Notes: a model not told the origin generated them from the sequence alone. Positions 1 through 11,580 are shown, counted from the first letter of the stretch. The stretch is DNA of 64,000 nt from Armigeres subalbatus (GCF_024139115.2 NC_085139.1:70847203-70911202), one strand, 5' to 3'. Translations and numbers: made by a program.

Positions 1-249
1 CGCCAAATTCTGAGGTGCCGCAGAGGTATCCGCCACCCGACACTCCTGCTAGGCCTCACCAGACTTCAGTCATTCTAACACTACCGACCATACGTACCAT
101 GTGAGGCTTACTTTCCGAAACTGACCCCTGATCGGTTAATCGTCTAAGGAAGAACCAGATGGCCAATTTTATATGGACGTATAGGTACTGCACAAGAATA
201 TCGCGCATGAACGATTGTATTGCTGTTTTTCTCAACCCAATACAATTTC

Positions 250-930
250 AGAGATGATGAATAATGGATGCTGATAATATTTCTACAGATGTACTAGGTT
301 CACCAAACCATTCTGGATTTCAGCCTTGGTCTACCAGTTCAATTACGCTTGGTACGAAATCAATAGCAGCCCATGGTGCCCATATAGGCCCTGAGAGGCA
401 ATGCGCATAATTTAATATCTTGATATGTCCGAACCGGATGTTCTAAGTTTTACAAACCATTCTTGAGTTCAGACCAATTGATCTACAATGTCAACTGATC
501 AACGCATGCCAATAGCAACCATTCCGTAGATCCCGTGTGCATGATTCACGATTTGGATATGTCCAAACCAGATATTCTGAGTTCTCCAAGCCATGCGCAT
601 GATTTACGATTCAGATATGTTCAATCTGGATGTTTTAAGTACTTCAAATCATTCTTGAGTTCAGTCAACTGGGTCAAATTATTTTGTTTTTTTTTGTCTT
701 TATTTGAGAGGTTTTCAGCCCTAGGCTGGCTCATCTCTTAAAATTAAATCCAAATGATCTTACAAGTCAACTGAGTTTGGAATAAAGGGAATAGAAACCC
801 ATGGTGTCCATACAGGCCCTTTGAAACCATCCACATGCTTTACTATTTAGGTCTCCAAACCAATATGGAGTTGAGGCCAATTGGTCTACCAAGTCAACTG
901 AGCACAATACAAAGCCAATAGCAACCAATG
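250..930. repeat. diverged tandem repeat, about 150-200 bp unit
   Basis: A phrase like 'caaaccattcttgagttcag' followed by 'ccaattggtctacca' and 'caatagcaacccatgg' recurs near 303, 453, 645 and 852, with the companion phrase 'gatatgtccgaaccggatgttc' near 423, 555 and 615. The units are unequal in length and heavily mutated, so this is an old tandem array. No coding function is visible. It lies inside the intron that follows the LRR exon at 23 kb, if that gene continues to the left. Confidence 0.6.
675..741 (-). repeat. short 3' end of a non-LTR retroelement
   Basis: Read on the minus strand this is a pair of matched half-sites ending in a polyadenylation-like AATAAAG and an A-rich tail. A second copy of the same end, with an (ATA)n tail, lies at 48374-48440. 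Both are severely 5'-truncated, as is common for LINE or SINE insertions. The family is not recognised. Confidence 0.4.
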
Positions 931-1165
931 GGGTCCAGAAATCTTGCGAGCAAAGGCGTAGGATTGCCAATCCAGAGTGGTAAGTTCGATTTCCGGTCCG
1001 TTCTAGGATGTTTTCTGTAGACCAGTGCGCCGATTTGTATTTTATCAACGGCAGTGCGATAGATCGTTTTAAGCCAGTGGCGGCGTCACGCCGTTGGTGA
1101 TCGGCGAGGGCAGCGTGGCGGTGTGGTTCGGCGTGAATAATTTCACGCATAAAATATTTTGCGGA

Positions 1166-1960
1166 AGCTTCTAGTAAGTTCTCCAGGAATTCTTCCGGAA
1201 GTTCCTCTAGCAATTCCTCCAAAATTTCCTCCGTAAATCTGGTTCCAGGAATTTCTCTGGAAGTTCCTCCAGGAATTTCTTTGGAAGTTCCTCCAGCAAT
1301 TGCTCCGAAAGTTCGCCCAGCAAATTCTTCCTCCGAAAGTTTCTTCAGGAACTTCCCCGTGAGTTCCTCCATAAATTGCTCCGGAAGTTCTTCCAGCAAT
1401 TCCTCCAAAAGTTCCTCCAGCAATTCCTCTGGAAGTTTCTCCAGAAATTCCTCCGGAAGTTCCTCTAGCAATTCCTCCGAAATTTCCTCCAGGAATTCCT
1501 CCGTAAATCTGGTTCCAGGAATTCCTCCGGAAGTTCCTCCGGAAGTTCCTCCAGGAATTTCTTTGGAAGTTCCTCCAGCAATTGCTCCGAAAGTTCGTCC
1601 AGCAAATTCTTGCAAAGTTCCTCCAGAAGTACCTCCGAATGTTCCTCCAAGAATTACTACGGGAATTCCTCCAGGAATTCCTTCGAAAAATCATCCAGCA
1701 ATTCATCCGGAAGTTCCTCCAGGAATTCCTCCGGAACGTGCTCCAGGAATTCCTTCGAAAGATCATCCAGCAATTCATCTGGAAGTTCCTCCAGTAATGC
1801 CTCCAAAAGTTCTTCCAGCAATTTCTCCTCAAGTTCCTTCTGCAGTTCATCCGGATGTTCTTCCAGCTATACCTCCGGAAGTTTCTCCAAGAAATCCTCC
1901 AGAAACTCCAGAAATTCTTCCTAGATTTCCACCAGGAATATTTCCCGGTATATTTCCCTT
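1166..1960. repeat. CCTCCGGAA-type microsatellite array open in several frames
   Basis: About 800 bp of 12-15 bp units based on 'ttcctccaggaa' and 'ttcctccggaag'. Because unit lengths are mostly multiples of three, several frames stay open at once. The plus strand reads PPEVPPGIPP-like for about 266 codons from 1281. The minus strand has one frame rich in Glu-Leu (EELLEELPEE, 767-1615) and another of Arg-Asn-Ser-Trp type (1143-2210). Such simultaneous openness is a by-product of the repeat and is not evidence of a protein. The minus frame is fused upstream to a gypsy protease remnant. Confidence 0.8.
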
Positions 1961-1961
1961 T

Positions 1962-2441
1962 GCATTTCTTTTTCAATCGCCGGAGACCAACGATACCGTG
2001 GCGGTCTCTTCGGTTTTTCCCCTTCCAGAATTTCAATTTTGTGCTGCAGAACTGTTGTTCGTCCAAGCTGCCCATCAGTAGATGACTCACAATTTCCAAG
2101 AGTTCACGTCTTTGACTCTCAGTAAGGTCATGTTCGGTTTTGATACAGGTTAGCTCGCTGTTCTTGGGAGTTTCAATTGACGGCAAATCTAGACTCGTAT
2201 CTTCCTCCATTCGAATTGGTGTAATGATGTCAGTGGATTGTTCTACACACAGAACTAGATTGATCTCAACATTTTCTTCCGCAAAATATTGAACGACACA
2301 ATTTATGCCTTATCGCTCGACACCGATAGAATTTGTTTCCAGTCGTGTAAGATTTCCATTTCTCTCTACAGCTGGAGTTATTTTGAAAAACCTTCCAGAA
2401 GTCATTTCCTAAAATTAACTTTTTTGCTAAATTGTGAATCC
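1962..2441 (-). pseudogene. Ty3/gypsy-type protease end and protease-RT linker, broken
   Basis: On the minus strand a segment near 2430-2400 reads LILGNDFWKVF. This resembles the conserved ILG block near the end of retropepsin-like proteases of Ty3/gypsy elements. A frameshift and an in-frame stop near 2325 follow. The frame then continues through an acidic linker, with a helix-like DLTESQRRELLEIV segment near 2110, of the kind that precedes reverse transcriptase in these polyproteins. It then runs into the microsatellite array, so no RT core remains. On its upstream side it abuts the truncated RT of a family A LINE at about 2441. The gypsy assignment rests on the ILG motif and overall layout and is moderate. 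Confidence 0.5.
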
Positions 2442-4333
2442 CTGCTCTTCGTATTACCCCTTCCAAAGCGATGTTGAATAGCAAACACGAAAGACTATTG
2501 CCTTGCCGTAATCCTCTGCGGGTTTCGAAGAGAAACCCTGAAACTCAAAATACGCACATCACCCGATCCATCGTCGCCTTGATCAACCGTATCAGTTTAT
2601 CCGGAAATGCGTGTTTGTGCATTAGCTGCCATAGCTGTTCCCGATCGATTGTATCATATACGGCTTTGAAGCCGATGAATGAATGATGTGTGGGCACGTT
2701 GAATTCGCGGCATTTCTGCAGTACTTGACGAATGGCGAACACCTAGTACGTGGTGGAGCGTTCGCCCATAAAACCCGCCTGGTATTTCCCCACGAACTCC
2801 CTTGCAATTGGTGCTAGTCGGCGGCATACAATTTGGGAGAGTGCCTTGTAGGTGGCGTTCAGCAATGCGATTGCGTGGTAGTTGCTACAATCCAGCTTAT
2901 CGCCCATTTTGTAGATAGGACACACGACACCTTCCATCCACTCCTGCGGCAAAACTTCCTCCTCCCAAATCTTGGTAATGACCCAGTGCAGCGCTCTAGC
3001 CAGTGCCTCACCACCGTGTTTAAATTGCTCTCCTGGTAGTTGGTCAATTGGATTTCCTGGAGATCCGGAGCCGGTAAAATTATGTCCTGCGCGCGTTCTG
3101 GTCCATCACCATACCGCCATTTTCGTCTGCTACATCGCCATTCAGGTGTTCTTCGTAGTGCTGCCGCCACCTTTGGATCACCTCACGCTCGTTCGTAAGA
3201 AGGTTCCCGTTTATGTCCTTACACATATCAGGCAGCGGCACGTGGCCCTTACGTGAACGGTTCAACTTCTCATAGAACTTTCGTGTGTTATTAGTGCGGT
3301 ACAGTTGCTCCGTTTCTTCACGGTCTCGATCTTCCTGCTGACGCTTTTTCCTCTGGAAAATCGAGTTTTGTCTGTTCCGCGCCTGTTTAAATCGTGCCCT
3401 CGTGCGGTGTTGCAGCAATCTCGCCCATGTTGCATTCTTCTCTTCTATTAACTGCTCACATTCGCCGTCATACCAGTCGTTTCTCTGATCCGGGGGCACC
3501 GTGCCAAGTGCAGTGGTTGCGGTGCTACCAATGGCGGATCGAATATCTCTCCAGCCAGCTTCAAGAGACGTTGCGCCTAGCTGCTCTTCCGTTGAGAGTG
3601 CCACTTCCAGCTGCTGCGCGTATCCTTGCGCTAGTCTACCGTCTTGTAGCCGCCCAATGTTAAGCCGCGGCGTTCAACTTCGACGCATGTTGTACACCGT
3701 CGAGAGTTTTGAGCGCAGGCATACTGCAACGAGGTAGTGGTCGGATTCAATATTCGCACTGTGGTAAGTGCGGACGTTCATGATATCGGAGAAGAATTTA
3801 CCGTCGATTAGAACGTGGTAGATTTGGTTTTCTGTTTCTTGGTTAGGTGATCTCCATGTGGCCTTATGGATATTTTTGCGGGGAAAGAAGGTGCTTCGGA
3901 CTACCATTCCGCGGGAGGCTGCGAAGTTTATGTATCGTTGGCTGTTGTCATTCGATACGGTATGCAGACTATCCGATGTGCAGATGACCGTTCTATACAT
4001 TTTCTCCCTTCTTACCTGTGCGTTCATGTCGTCGATGACGATTTTGATGTCCCGCAGTGGGCATCCATCGTATGTCTGCTCCAGCTGTGCGTAAAACGCT
4101 TCTTTCTCGTCGTCGGGTCTACCTTCGTGTGGGCAGTGATGATGCTATAGTTGAAGAAACGGCATTTTATCCTCAGCTTGCACATCCTTGCGTTGATTGG
4201 CTGCCACCCAATCACACGTTGGCGCATCTTACCCAGCACTATCAAGCCGATTCCCAGCTCGTTGCTGATGCCACAGCTTTGGTAGAAGGTAGCCGCCCGA
4301 TGCCCGCTATTCCACACTTTCTGTCCTGTCCAG
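2441..4333 (-). pseudogene. family A LINE: endonuclease (most) and reverse transcriptase (first half)
   Basis: Four minus frames carry one decayed polyprotein. From 4333 downward there is the endonuclease middle (CWTGQKVWNSGH, RVIGWQPIN), then the end of the endonuclease (FASRGMVVRSTFFPRKN, SANIESDHYLVAV) at 4027-3674. The linker (YDGECEQLIEEKNATWA, IFQRKKRQQEDRDRE) lies at 3604-3080 and RT blocks follow ([33 protein letters not shown]). Frameshifts near 4025, 3670, 3170 and 2740 and the lack of an FADD catalytic box show it is dead. In an intact element this protein nicks the target and copies its RNA. Confidence 0.85.
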
Positions 4334-5852
4334 CAGTCTTCAAGGTGCAGCCCCGCGCAAATGTTTTTCCGTGCTGCCGCACTCGAATGAACATTCGCTT
4401 CGGGCTCGAACGTGCACTCGTAAAAATGAACATGAACCCGAGCGTAGGCTGGATGCTCATGTTTTGCACCACACTCACAGCGGCGCTCGAACATTGATGT
4501 TTTCAACGCGGCTGTGAGCGCCGCTTTGAGCACGGTACAAAACATCGGTTACAATCAACAGACATTGCTTGGTTGGATTGGCTTAGCATTTTGGTGTTGA
4601 AACTCTAGTTTTAATATAATTGAATTTCAATGGTTCAATGATACTTTGTTCGTAAAAGTGAAAAGGAACTTATTTATCATCTTATTATGCGCGTAGATAT
4701 TTGAAATATCCTCAATGGCAGAGTAAGAGGACATTCTACGAAAAACATAAGCATAAGAAAAGTCCATCCCCGTACTTATAACCATTTTTAATTGAATATC
4801 CTTTAGACTTGTTGAGAAGAGTTTCAAAAATTCTTTCGGTTGCTTCCCTGTGCAGATTTTATAAAATATTTTATTTACGCTACTTATTCGACTTTGAAAA
4901 AGGTTGGAACTTTAGGTTTTATATAATTTCGTTTAAAAGTCGCACTACTTGCACTGACTCTATCTCTACACAAGTGAAAAATTGTCTTATGAATGTGTAT
5001 ACTGGGGTCACTTTTTAAATGGACTTCATGAATCACGCGATTTTTTAGGCGGAATTCAACATTTACGCCGTTTTTCTACGGGAATTTGTTTACAAAGTTT
5101 TTTTACGCGGTTGTACGTGGAACGTATTCCCCTCATAAAGACCGGCCTCATTGTAGGGGAACTGTTCCGTTTTCAATCTCACTGTACATATATTCATCTC
5201 ATCGCGAAACAAAAAAATACGGCACCAATTTCGTTCCTTCTTTTTGCTAACATGCATGCTCACTGCTGAAAAAAATCACAAAAATAATAAACAAGTCAAA
5301 TACCTTTTCGTTGCTTTGTTTTTCGTAGGACCAATATCGGAGCTATGAGATGAAGTCCAGGAGCAGTAACCCTATTTGATTCAAGCGCGTTGGAACGGAG
5401 TTATATTTTAAAATGCCGCTAAAGTTTACTATATTGGAGAACGGTTTTGTAATCCGAGATTTGTTTACCTTCAGTCGTTATCAAAGTACATCATCGGAAA
5501 TCATGTTCAAATAATCAAATATGGATCGTATATTTTGTATATGCAGGGTACCTGTCGCAGAACCCGAAATTTATAGAATTTTACGTAATGTGACTATGTT
5601 GTCCGGCACTGAGGGATTTCTCTCTACTTGGGATGGAAATGTGTGTACATATTTTGGCAATGCAATAATCAACAATCAGAAGTATTCAATTCACGATTAT
5701 ATAAGCCTCCATGTGAAATGGAATTATTGGACAACTAATGCATAAATTTTAACTCACGTACTTTACGATGTATCTACCTACTGTAGAAAAAAAAAACAAT
5801 TTTATATGTTCAACACAATTTGAGGGTTTGTGGAAAACAAAATAAGTTGATA

Positions 5853-6158
5853 TCTTCTTCTTCTTCTTCTTCTTCTTCTTATTGGCATTACATCCCCACA
5901 CTGGGGCAGAGCCGCCTCGCAGCTTAGTGTTCATTAAGCACTTCCACAGTTATTAACTGCGAGGTTTCTAAGCCAGGTTACTATTTTTGCATTCGTATAT
6001 CATGAGGCTAGCACGACGATACTTTCATGCCCAGGGAAGTCGAGACAATTTCCAATCCGAAAATTGTCTAGACCGGCACCGGGAATCGAACCCAGCCACC
6101 CTCAGCATGGTCTTGCTTTGTACCCGCGCGTCATACCGCACGGCTAAGGAGGGCCCCC
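5853..6158 (-). mobile_element. tRNA-derived SINE (Feilai-like), full length
   Basis: On the minus strand it begins with gggccctccttagccgtgcgg-like A-box sequence, has a B-box GGTTCGATTCCC, then a tRNA-unrelated body and a (GAA)n tail. It is flanked by an imperfect repeat of aagttgat (5844-5852 and 6159-6167). Three further copies lie at 41865, 49795 and 50409, and a tail fragment at 48161. The Feilai name rests on the described structure of that Aedes SINE and not on an alignment. Confidence 0.85.
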
Positions 6159-6330
6159 AAGTTGACATACAGTTTAAAATATCGAAACATTTCCTTCTTC
6201 AATGGGTCAACATTTCAACTGCAACTTGACTTGTTTTGAACTAAGTGTTCCCTATTAGCATTGAAAGCAAACCGTTATAATTGAGGTTTTTCTATGCCTG
6301 CCATTGTATACATGTGTTTTGTGTATCTTA

Positions 6331-6997
6331 GGGTCTGTTCACAAATTACGTAACGCAAAAGTCCGAGTTTTTGACCCCCTCCCTCCCCCTCGTAACAAAA
6401 AGTAACATTTTCGATACCCCCTCCCTCCCCCGTATAACGCGTAACTATGAAAATAGTAAAGGCAGATTTTTTTTCCTTCTGTGTGGGTTTAAGTATTTTT
6501 TGAACACTGTTAGAATAGGAACGGCACATGATCAAAAATCAAGAATATTAAAAACACAACTAGTAGAAACAACAACAGAATTTGTGATCATGACCTATCA
6601 AACAGTTTGGCGGATTCGCAATATTCGCTTGGTGTTTTTACGCATATCAGTCTCACTATGTGCTTGATTTCGCTAATGACTTATACGATAACGATAGACA
6701 TATCATAGCCGGCTTTGAGATAAAAACTAAAAACCAGAAAGACTAGCATGGGCCAATTATGGCTAGTATGATAGTGAAGAGGATAGGTTGCGTATTCATC
6801 GTCTTGATCAAAACATGTAGGCAATAATACCTACTTCAATCAGTGATTAAAAAAGCATTCAAAATAAATAATTATTCGCGTTATGCGTAACATTAGGTAG
6901 TACCAACCCCCTCCCCCACCTTTTGGTGTAACAAAGTATAACGCAAGTTGGACCTCCCCCTCCCCCCAAAAGCGTTACGTAATTTGTGAACAGACCC
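6331..6997. mobile_element. MITE, 667 bp, 26-bp TIRs, TTA target duplication
   Basis: The left end GGGTCTGTTCACAAATTACG (continuing TAACGC) is perfectly inverted at 6972-6997. TTA flanks both sides (6328-6330, 6998-7000), suggesting a PIF/Harbinger-type element. Both subterminal regions are C-rich on the plus strand (ccccctccctcccc near 6365 and 6420, ccccctcccccacc near 6906). No coding capacity is seen. Confidence 0.8.
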
Positions 6998-7006
6998 TTA
7001 TGTAGC

Positions 7007-7087
7007 AAACACAATGATAGTATAGCCCAGGGCGTCGTAAACACAATGATAGTATAGCCCAGGGCATAGTATAGCCCAGGGCGTCGA
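7007..7087. repeat. short tandem duplication, about 30 bp unit
   Basis: The phrase acaatgatagtatagcccag plus ggc occurs twice, and a third partial unit (atagtatagcccagggcgtcg) follows directly. It lies just outside the MITE at 6331-6997 and looks like slippage. Confidence 0.75.
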
Positions 7088-7811
7088 AAATGTTTCCCTC
7101 ACGAAAACACTCTAGACTGGACCCAAACATGATACAGGCAATCAATTAACTATTCCGTTTATTGTACACTTTTTATGTTTTTGTTTTTTTTAGGTAGATT
7201 TTATATTTCATTTGTTTCCCCAATTGAGTTTCATTCTTTTAATGAAGCTGGATAGAAACAATATTGTTATGTACCATCTTTGCTAACACGCTAAATTTAC
7301 ATGTTAAGGTTAGTTTGCTTCACGTCTTGAATTATTTTCAACAATAAAACATAACACGCTTGCTTTTCACATACTAAAGGGCTGAGCAGAATGGGTACTT
7401 TTGCGAACGTTTTGACTGTTTTCCCGTTTTGACCCACGCAAATGCAAATGCTGAAAGCACAACTTGTTTTCATCTACCAACTCCGATTCATCTTTTTTTT
7501 GCTATGCCGCTCAACTATGGCGAATTCGAAACGTGCCGCATAATCGTAAAGCATCGCGCTCGGCCCAAAACCTATTCTCACAGCCTCAGTTATCAGCCTA
7601 AGCATACAGTCTGAGCACACAGCCTGAGCACACAGCCCAAATTTTGAACTTGAGCTCGAGCCTGAGCTGAGCCGCACCGCGTTCATTTTTCGCACCCATG
7701 TTCGATGCTGGTGGTGAACACGAGCTTGAAGGAGAACGCGCGCTCGGGATGAACATGAACTTGCAAAAACTGCACTCAAGCTCAGCACCGCTCATGTTTT
7801 CGTGAAGACTG

Positions 7812-8043
7812 CTGTCCAGCAAATCTCCTGCAGCGCCACGACGTCGAAGTTGCGGGGATGTAATTTATCGAAGATCATCCTGTCGCAACCTGCGAAGCCT
7901 AGCGACTTACAATTCCATGTTCCAAGCTTCCAATCGTGATCCTTTATTCGTTGCCTAGGTCTTTGCCGATTATATCGAGTCGCATTATCTCTTATATTGT
8001 TCGTAATTAATGGATTTCCAGGCGGCTTATTGGGCCTGCGCAA
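7812..8043 (-). pseudogene. family A LINE: endonuclease N-terminus
   Basis: The minus frame contains KLGTWNCKSL, the usual start of RTE-type endonucleases, and FDVVALQEICW, the second conserved block with the metal-binding Glu. It ends where the hAT-like element begins, and the continuation is at 4333 downward. The preceding 230 bp (8044-8272) is the untranslated leader, shared with 41551-41795. Confidence 0.85.
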
Positions 8044-8483
8044 ACCTCCTGTCTCGCCGGAGGGCCGTCGTGTCAGGGCTGTTTAGCGTCCCACCTAACA
8101 CCAGGACTTGGGCTTGTGCGCTTTGAGCGGCACACGGTCGCTTTGGTAGGGCCTACTTGCGGATACCTACATGTAGTGTTTTATAGGAATTTAACAGGGC
8201 CCACTGTCAAACCCCACCACATCCTAGGCAAGCCCTACAATTCGCAGATGGCTTGTGGGGGGGGGGGATCGTACAGGGCTAGAAGCGTGAGCCATTTTGG
8301 CTATAAATATAAATCAAACTCAATCCAAAAATCCGATTTACTTATACTAGATTATTATTTTAGGTATGACCGATTAATTGAACCGAATGCATAACGATAG
8401 ATAAATTATTCCAGCGAATTTCTAACGTATCCCAATTCGACGATTTCAACCAAAAACCCAACGTAAGTACTAAGTACTAATCC

Positions 8484-8738
8484 TACACTCCTAAAAATCC
8501 ACACATATTTATTGGCAAAAATCCATAGATTTAACTTATGATGTATATCAGCGCACACATAATCATTATCCACGCGAACTACTAATAAAATATATATCCA
8601 AATAAACTTTATGTGTGGTCTCGAATTAGCAATTATTTAATTTATGTGTGGTTCTATATCGATTATATTAGGGTGGAGCTATTGCAAAAATTTATAACGG
8701 CGACACATATATCTTATATTGATATTTTTGGCAGTGTA
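8484..8738. mobile_element. AT-rich MITE, about 255 bp, copy 1
   Basis: The left end tacactcctaaaaat is inverted as atttttggcagtgta at the right. The interior has the phrases tttattggcaaaaat, gcacacataa and atgtgtggtct. A second copy with the same order lies at 36733-36983. No target duplication could be fixed. Confidence 0.75.
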
Positions 8739-8891
8739 AATTACGAGTTCCGAAAATAATTTAGCAAAATCAAATATGAATACAATTCTATTTTCAATAG
8801 TCTTAGCCCAAATGCACTCGCAAGCACAATGTATACTCCAATTCAATTTCAATATCCTATAATTTGTTCGCAAGCCATATTTTCTCAAATT

Positions 8892-9196
8892 ACCCCACGT
8901 TGGGCGCCAAATGAAACGGTTCAACATCTATTTGATTCAATTCTGGTTTCCTTCGACTGACTTCACTTAAGCGCCAAGCAGACAATTAAATTGTTGGCTT
9001 GTGAACCAGCAATATTTGTATGCCCGGCGAGACTCAGGGCGAGTCCATCATACATGCGGAAGTAATCAAAAGCGAGTCCGACCTATCCAACCACAATGTT
9101 CCACCCAAACGGAACCCTCCAAAATACTCAAAAATTAACTAATCCAATCCAAAAACCTCCTTCCTCTAAAGTGAATTAGCAAACATTCAATTCACA
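8892..9196 (-). mobile_element. probable LTR with primer-binding site
   Basis: On the minus strand a 285-bp segment starting TG and ending CA (9196 to 8912) is followed two bases later by TGGCGCCCAACGTGGGGT (8909-8892). This is a typical LTR-retrotransposon primer-binding sequence complementary to a tRNA 3' end. The leader then runs down to the MITE at 8738, and no gag is seen. No second LTR is found in the window, so the element is truncated. Confidence 0.55.
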
Positions 9197-9216
9197 GGTG
9201 TATTGTCAAGTTCTCC

Positions 9217-10531
9217 ACGTGCCACAGCCTGATATGTGTAAGGACATAAACGGGAACCTTCTTACGAACGAGCGTGAGGTGATCCAAATCACTACGAAGA
9301 GCACCTGAATGGCGATGTGGCAGACGAAGATGGCGGTATGGTGATGGACCTGGGGGAACACGCGCAGGACATAATTCTACCGGCTCCGGATCTCCAGGAA
9401 ATCCAGGAGGAGATTGGCCGGCTGAAGAACAACAAAGCCCCTGGGGTTGACCAACTACCAGGAGAGCTATTTAAACACGGTGGGTAGAGCGTTGCACTGG
9501 GTCATTACCAAGATTTGGGAGGAGGATTTTTTGCCGCAGGAGTGGATGGAAGATGTCGTGTATCCCATCTACAAATAGGGCGATAAGCTGGATTGTAGCA
9601 ACTACCGTGCAATGGCATTGCTGAACGCCACCTACAAGGTACTCTCCCAAATTTTATGCTGTCGACTAGCGCCAATTGCAAGGGAGTTCGTGAGGCACAC
9701 CACGGAGCAGGTGATCGCCATTCGCCAAGTACTGCAGAAATGCCGCGAATACAACGTGCCCACACATAATCTATTCATCGACTTCAAAGCCGCATATGAT
9801 ACAACCGATCGGGACCAGCTATGGCAGCTAATGCACGAACACGGTTTTCCGGATAAACTAAAACTGTTCATCAAAGCGACGATGGATCGGGTGATGTGCG
9901 TAATTCGAGTTTCAGGGACATTTTCGAGTCCCTTCGAAACCCGCAGAGGGTTACGGCAAGGTAATGGTCTTTCGTGTCTGCTATTCAACATCGCTTTGGA
10001 AGGGGTAATACGAAGAGCAGGGCTTAACACGAGTGGAACAATTTTCAATAAGTCCGTCCAGCTATTTGGCTTCACCGACGACATAGATATTATGGCACGT
10101 AACTTTGAGAAGATGGAGGAAGCCTACATCAGACTGAAGAGGGAAGCCAAGCGGATCGGACTAGTCATCAACACGTCGAAGACGAAGTACATGATAGGAA
10201 GAGGTTCAAGAGAAGACAATGTGAGCCATCCACCGCGAGTTGGCATCGGTGGTGACGAAATCGAGGTGGTAGAAGAATTTGTGTACTTGGGCTCACTGGT
10301 GACTGCCGAAAATGATACCAGCAGAGAAATTCGGAGACGCATAGTGGCTGGAAATCGTACATACTTTGGACTCCGCAGGACGCTCCGTTAGAATAGAGTT
10401 CGCCGCCGTACCAAACTGACAATCTACAAAACGCTCATTAGACCGGTAATCCTCTACGGACACGAGACCTGGACGATGCTCGTGGAGGACCAACGCACAC
10501 TCGGAGTTTTCGAAAGGAAAGTGCTGCTGAA
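9217..10531 (+). pseudogene. family A LINE, copy 2: linker and reverse transcriptase
   Basis: It begins inside the linker (QPDMCKDINGNL), loses frame near 9290, and has a stop near 9485. From 9612 it keeps one frame for 259 codons. RT blocks are visible: FIDFKAAYDT (fingers/palm), FETRRGLRQGNGLSCLLFNIALEG, and a catalytic box that reads FTDD where other copies read FADD. It ends near ERKVL at about 10531, before the C-terminal RWAGHVARM region. The start at 9217 directly abuts the LTR-derived sequence. It is inactive. Confidence 0.85.
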
Positions 10532-11580
10532 AGTTACTTCTAAAAGTCATCATACATCACATCATGTAGCTAAGCAAAGTGCTGAGTGAGAACAAGTTAG
10601 CCAAATCAAAGTGTCGCGATGCAAAGTTTTATCAATGGCCGGCATCGCCGTGCAGCAAGACATTCAGACATCCGTGTGTCAAGAGTTAAAAGAGTCAGCA
10701 GAGTCATCTTCATGGAAGTACAGAAGTTGATCCTTGCACGATTCATGGGTTCACGTTCAATTGGCCACCGTGAAATATTCATCGATGGGCATTTACATTT
10801 CTTCGTTACTGATCCTAAGAAGTCTTCCAATTTGCTGTTTTGGTGAGATCAAATCTTTTTCACTTCATATCAACTCCTAGGTTAAATTTCAGCATCCAAG
10901 GTAAACTATTTAAATTTTCTATAACATAATATCTTCTATAACAAGTTCTATAGATTTTTTTAGCTTGCGTAAATTGCACACAGAAAGTTTCATTGATACT
11001 CCATCACTTCATGGTCTGCTTTTAAATTTGCAATATTAAAATGAAAATCTACTCCTAAGCAACCATTACCACTGTATTACGGCAAGCTGCCATATAGGTC
11101 CAATATATGGCTATTTTAAAACTTATATGAATTAAAGCCCCACTATATGGCCGATCTGCGAGATATACGACTTATTGATTACTTGGGCTGTTTTTATCAG
11201 TCTCTCTGTTATATGACTCTAGAATTCAGAGTGTTTAAAAAATGTGTTATTAGTACATCACAGATTTCATAATGAAATGAACGAAATAATAAAATACTTT
11301 CTATTTTCCATAAATTTCAAATTTTAATTTGTTTAAACGCGATTCCATTCTATTTTGATAATGTTTTCTCTTAGCCTAAGTACTTGCTGATGATGAGTGA
11401 ATATCGAAATCGTTTATTTCAAACTCATTAAGTATTGAATGCTTTAATGAGAAGAAAACTCGGTTGCTAACAAATTTTTTTGATCTTCATTAGCAAGAAT
11501 ATCAGCCCGAGACTGGTTCATCTTGTAACTATGTTGCCACCGTCTTATTTTCAATACATTACAATCATTATATTACATTT
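10532..11580. other. AT-rich intronic sequence, no gene seen
   Basis: A 75-codon plus frame (10619-10846) matches nothing I recognise. The rest is AT-rich with scattered tatatggc phrases near 11090-11150 and no terminal repeats. Confidence 0.4.

Larger units (their letters stand above)
4334..7811. mobile_element. hAT-like element, 3478 bp, inserted in the family A endonuclease
   Basis: The ends are inverted (CAGTCTTCA on the left, TGAAGACTG on the right) and are flanked by the 8-bp direct repeat CTGTCCAG at 4326-4333 and 7812-7819. The repeat fits the hAT preference nTnnnnAn. Removing the element and one repeat restores the host frame EICWTGQ. Both ends are GC-rich and carry gctcgaacgtg- or catgttttc-like subterminal motifs. 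No transposase was recognised inside, so it is non-autonomous or gutted. It has since received a SINE (5853-6158) and a MITE (6331-6997). Stretches 4546-5850 and 7090-7470 hold nothing recognisable. Confidence 0.8.
2441..8272 (-). mobile_element. RTE-like LINE 'family A', copy 1, split by a hAT-like insertion
   Basis: Going down the minus strand, a 5' untranslated region (8272-8044) is followed by the start of an apurinic-type endonuclease (8043-7812, GTWNCKSL and VALQEICW). A 3.48 kb insertion comes next. The endonuclease then resumes at 4333 and continues through a linker into RT, ending in LFNIALEGVIRR near 2441. The 5' UTR is shared with the copy at 41.6-41.8 kb. The RTE clade is inferred from the endonuclease start and the RWAGHVARM-type C-terminus seen in other copies. 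The 3' third is missing and the frame is broken several times. Confidence 0.8.

Noticed and set aside
1281..2081. A 266-codon Pro/Val-rich plus-strand frame as a real protein.
   Set aside because: It lies wholly in a short-unit tandem repeat that is open in several frames on both strands; there is no independent domain.
10606..10846. Short frames on both strands after the family A copy as a small gene.
   Set aside because: Neither matches a known family and no start context or splice signals support them.
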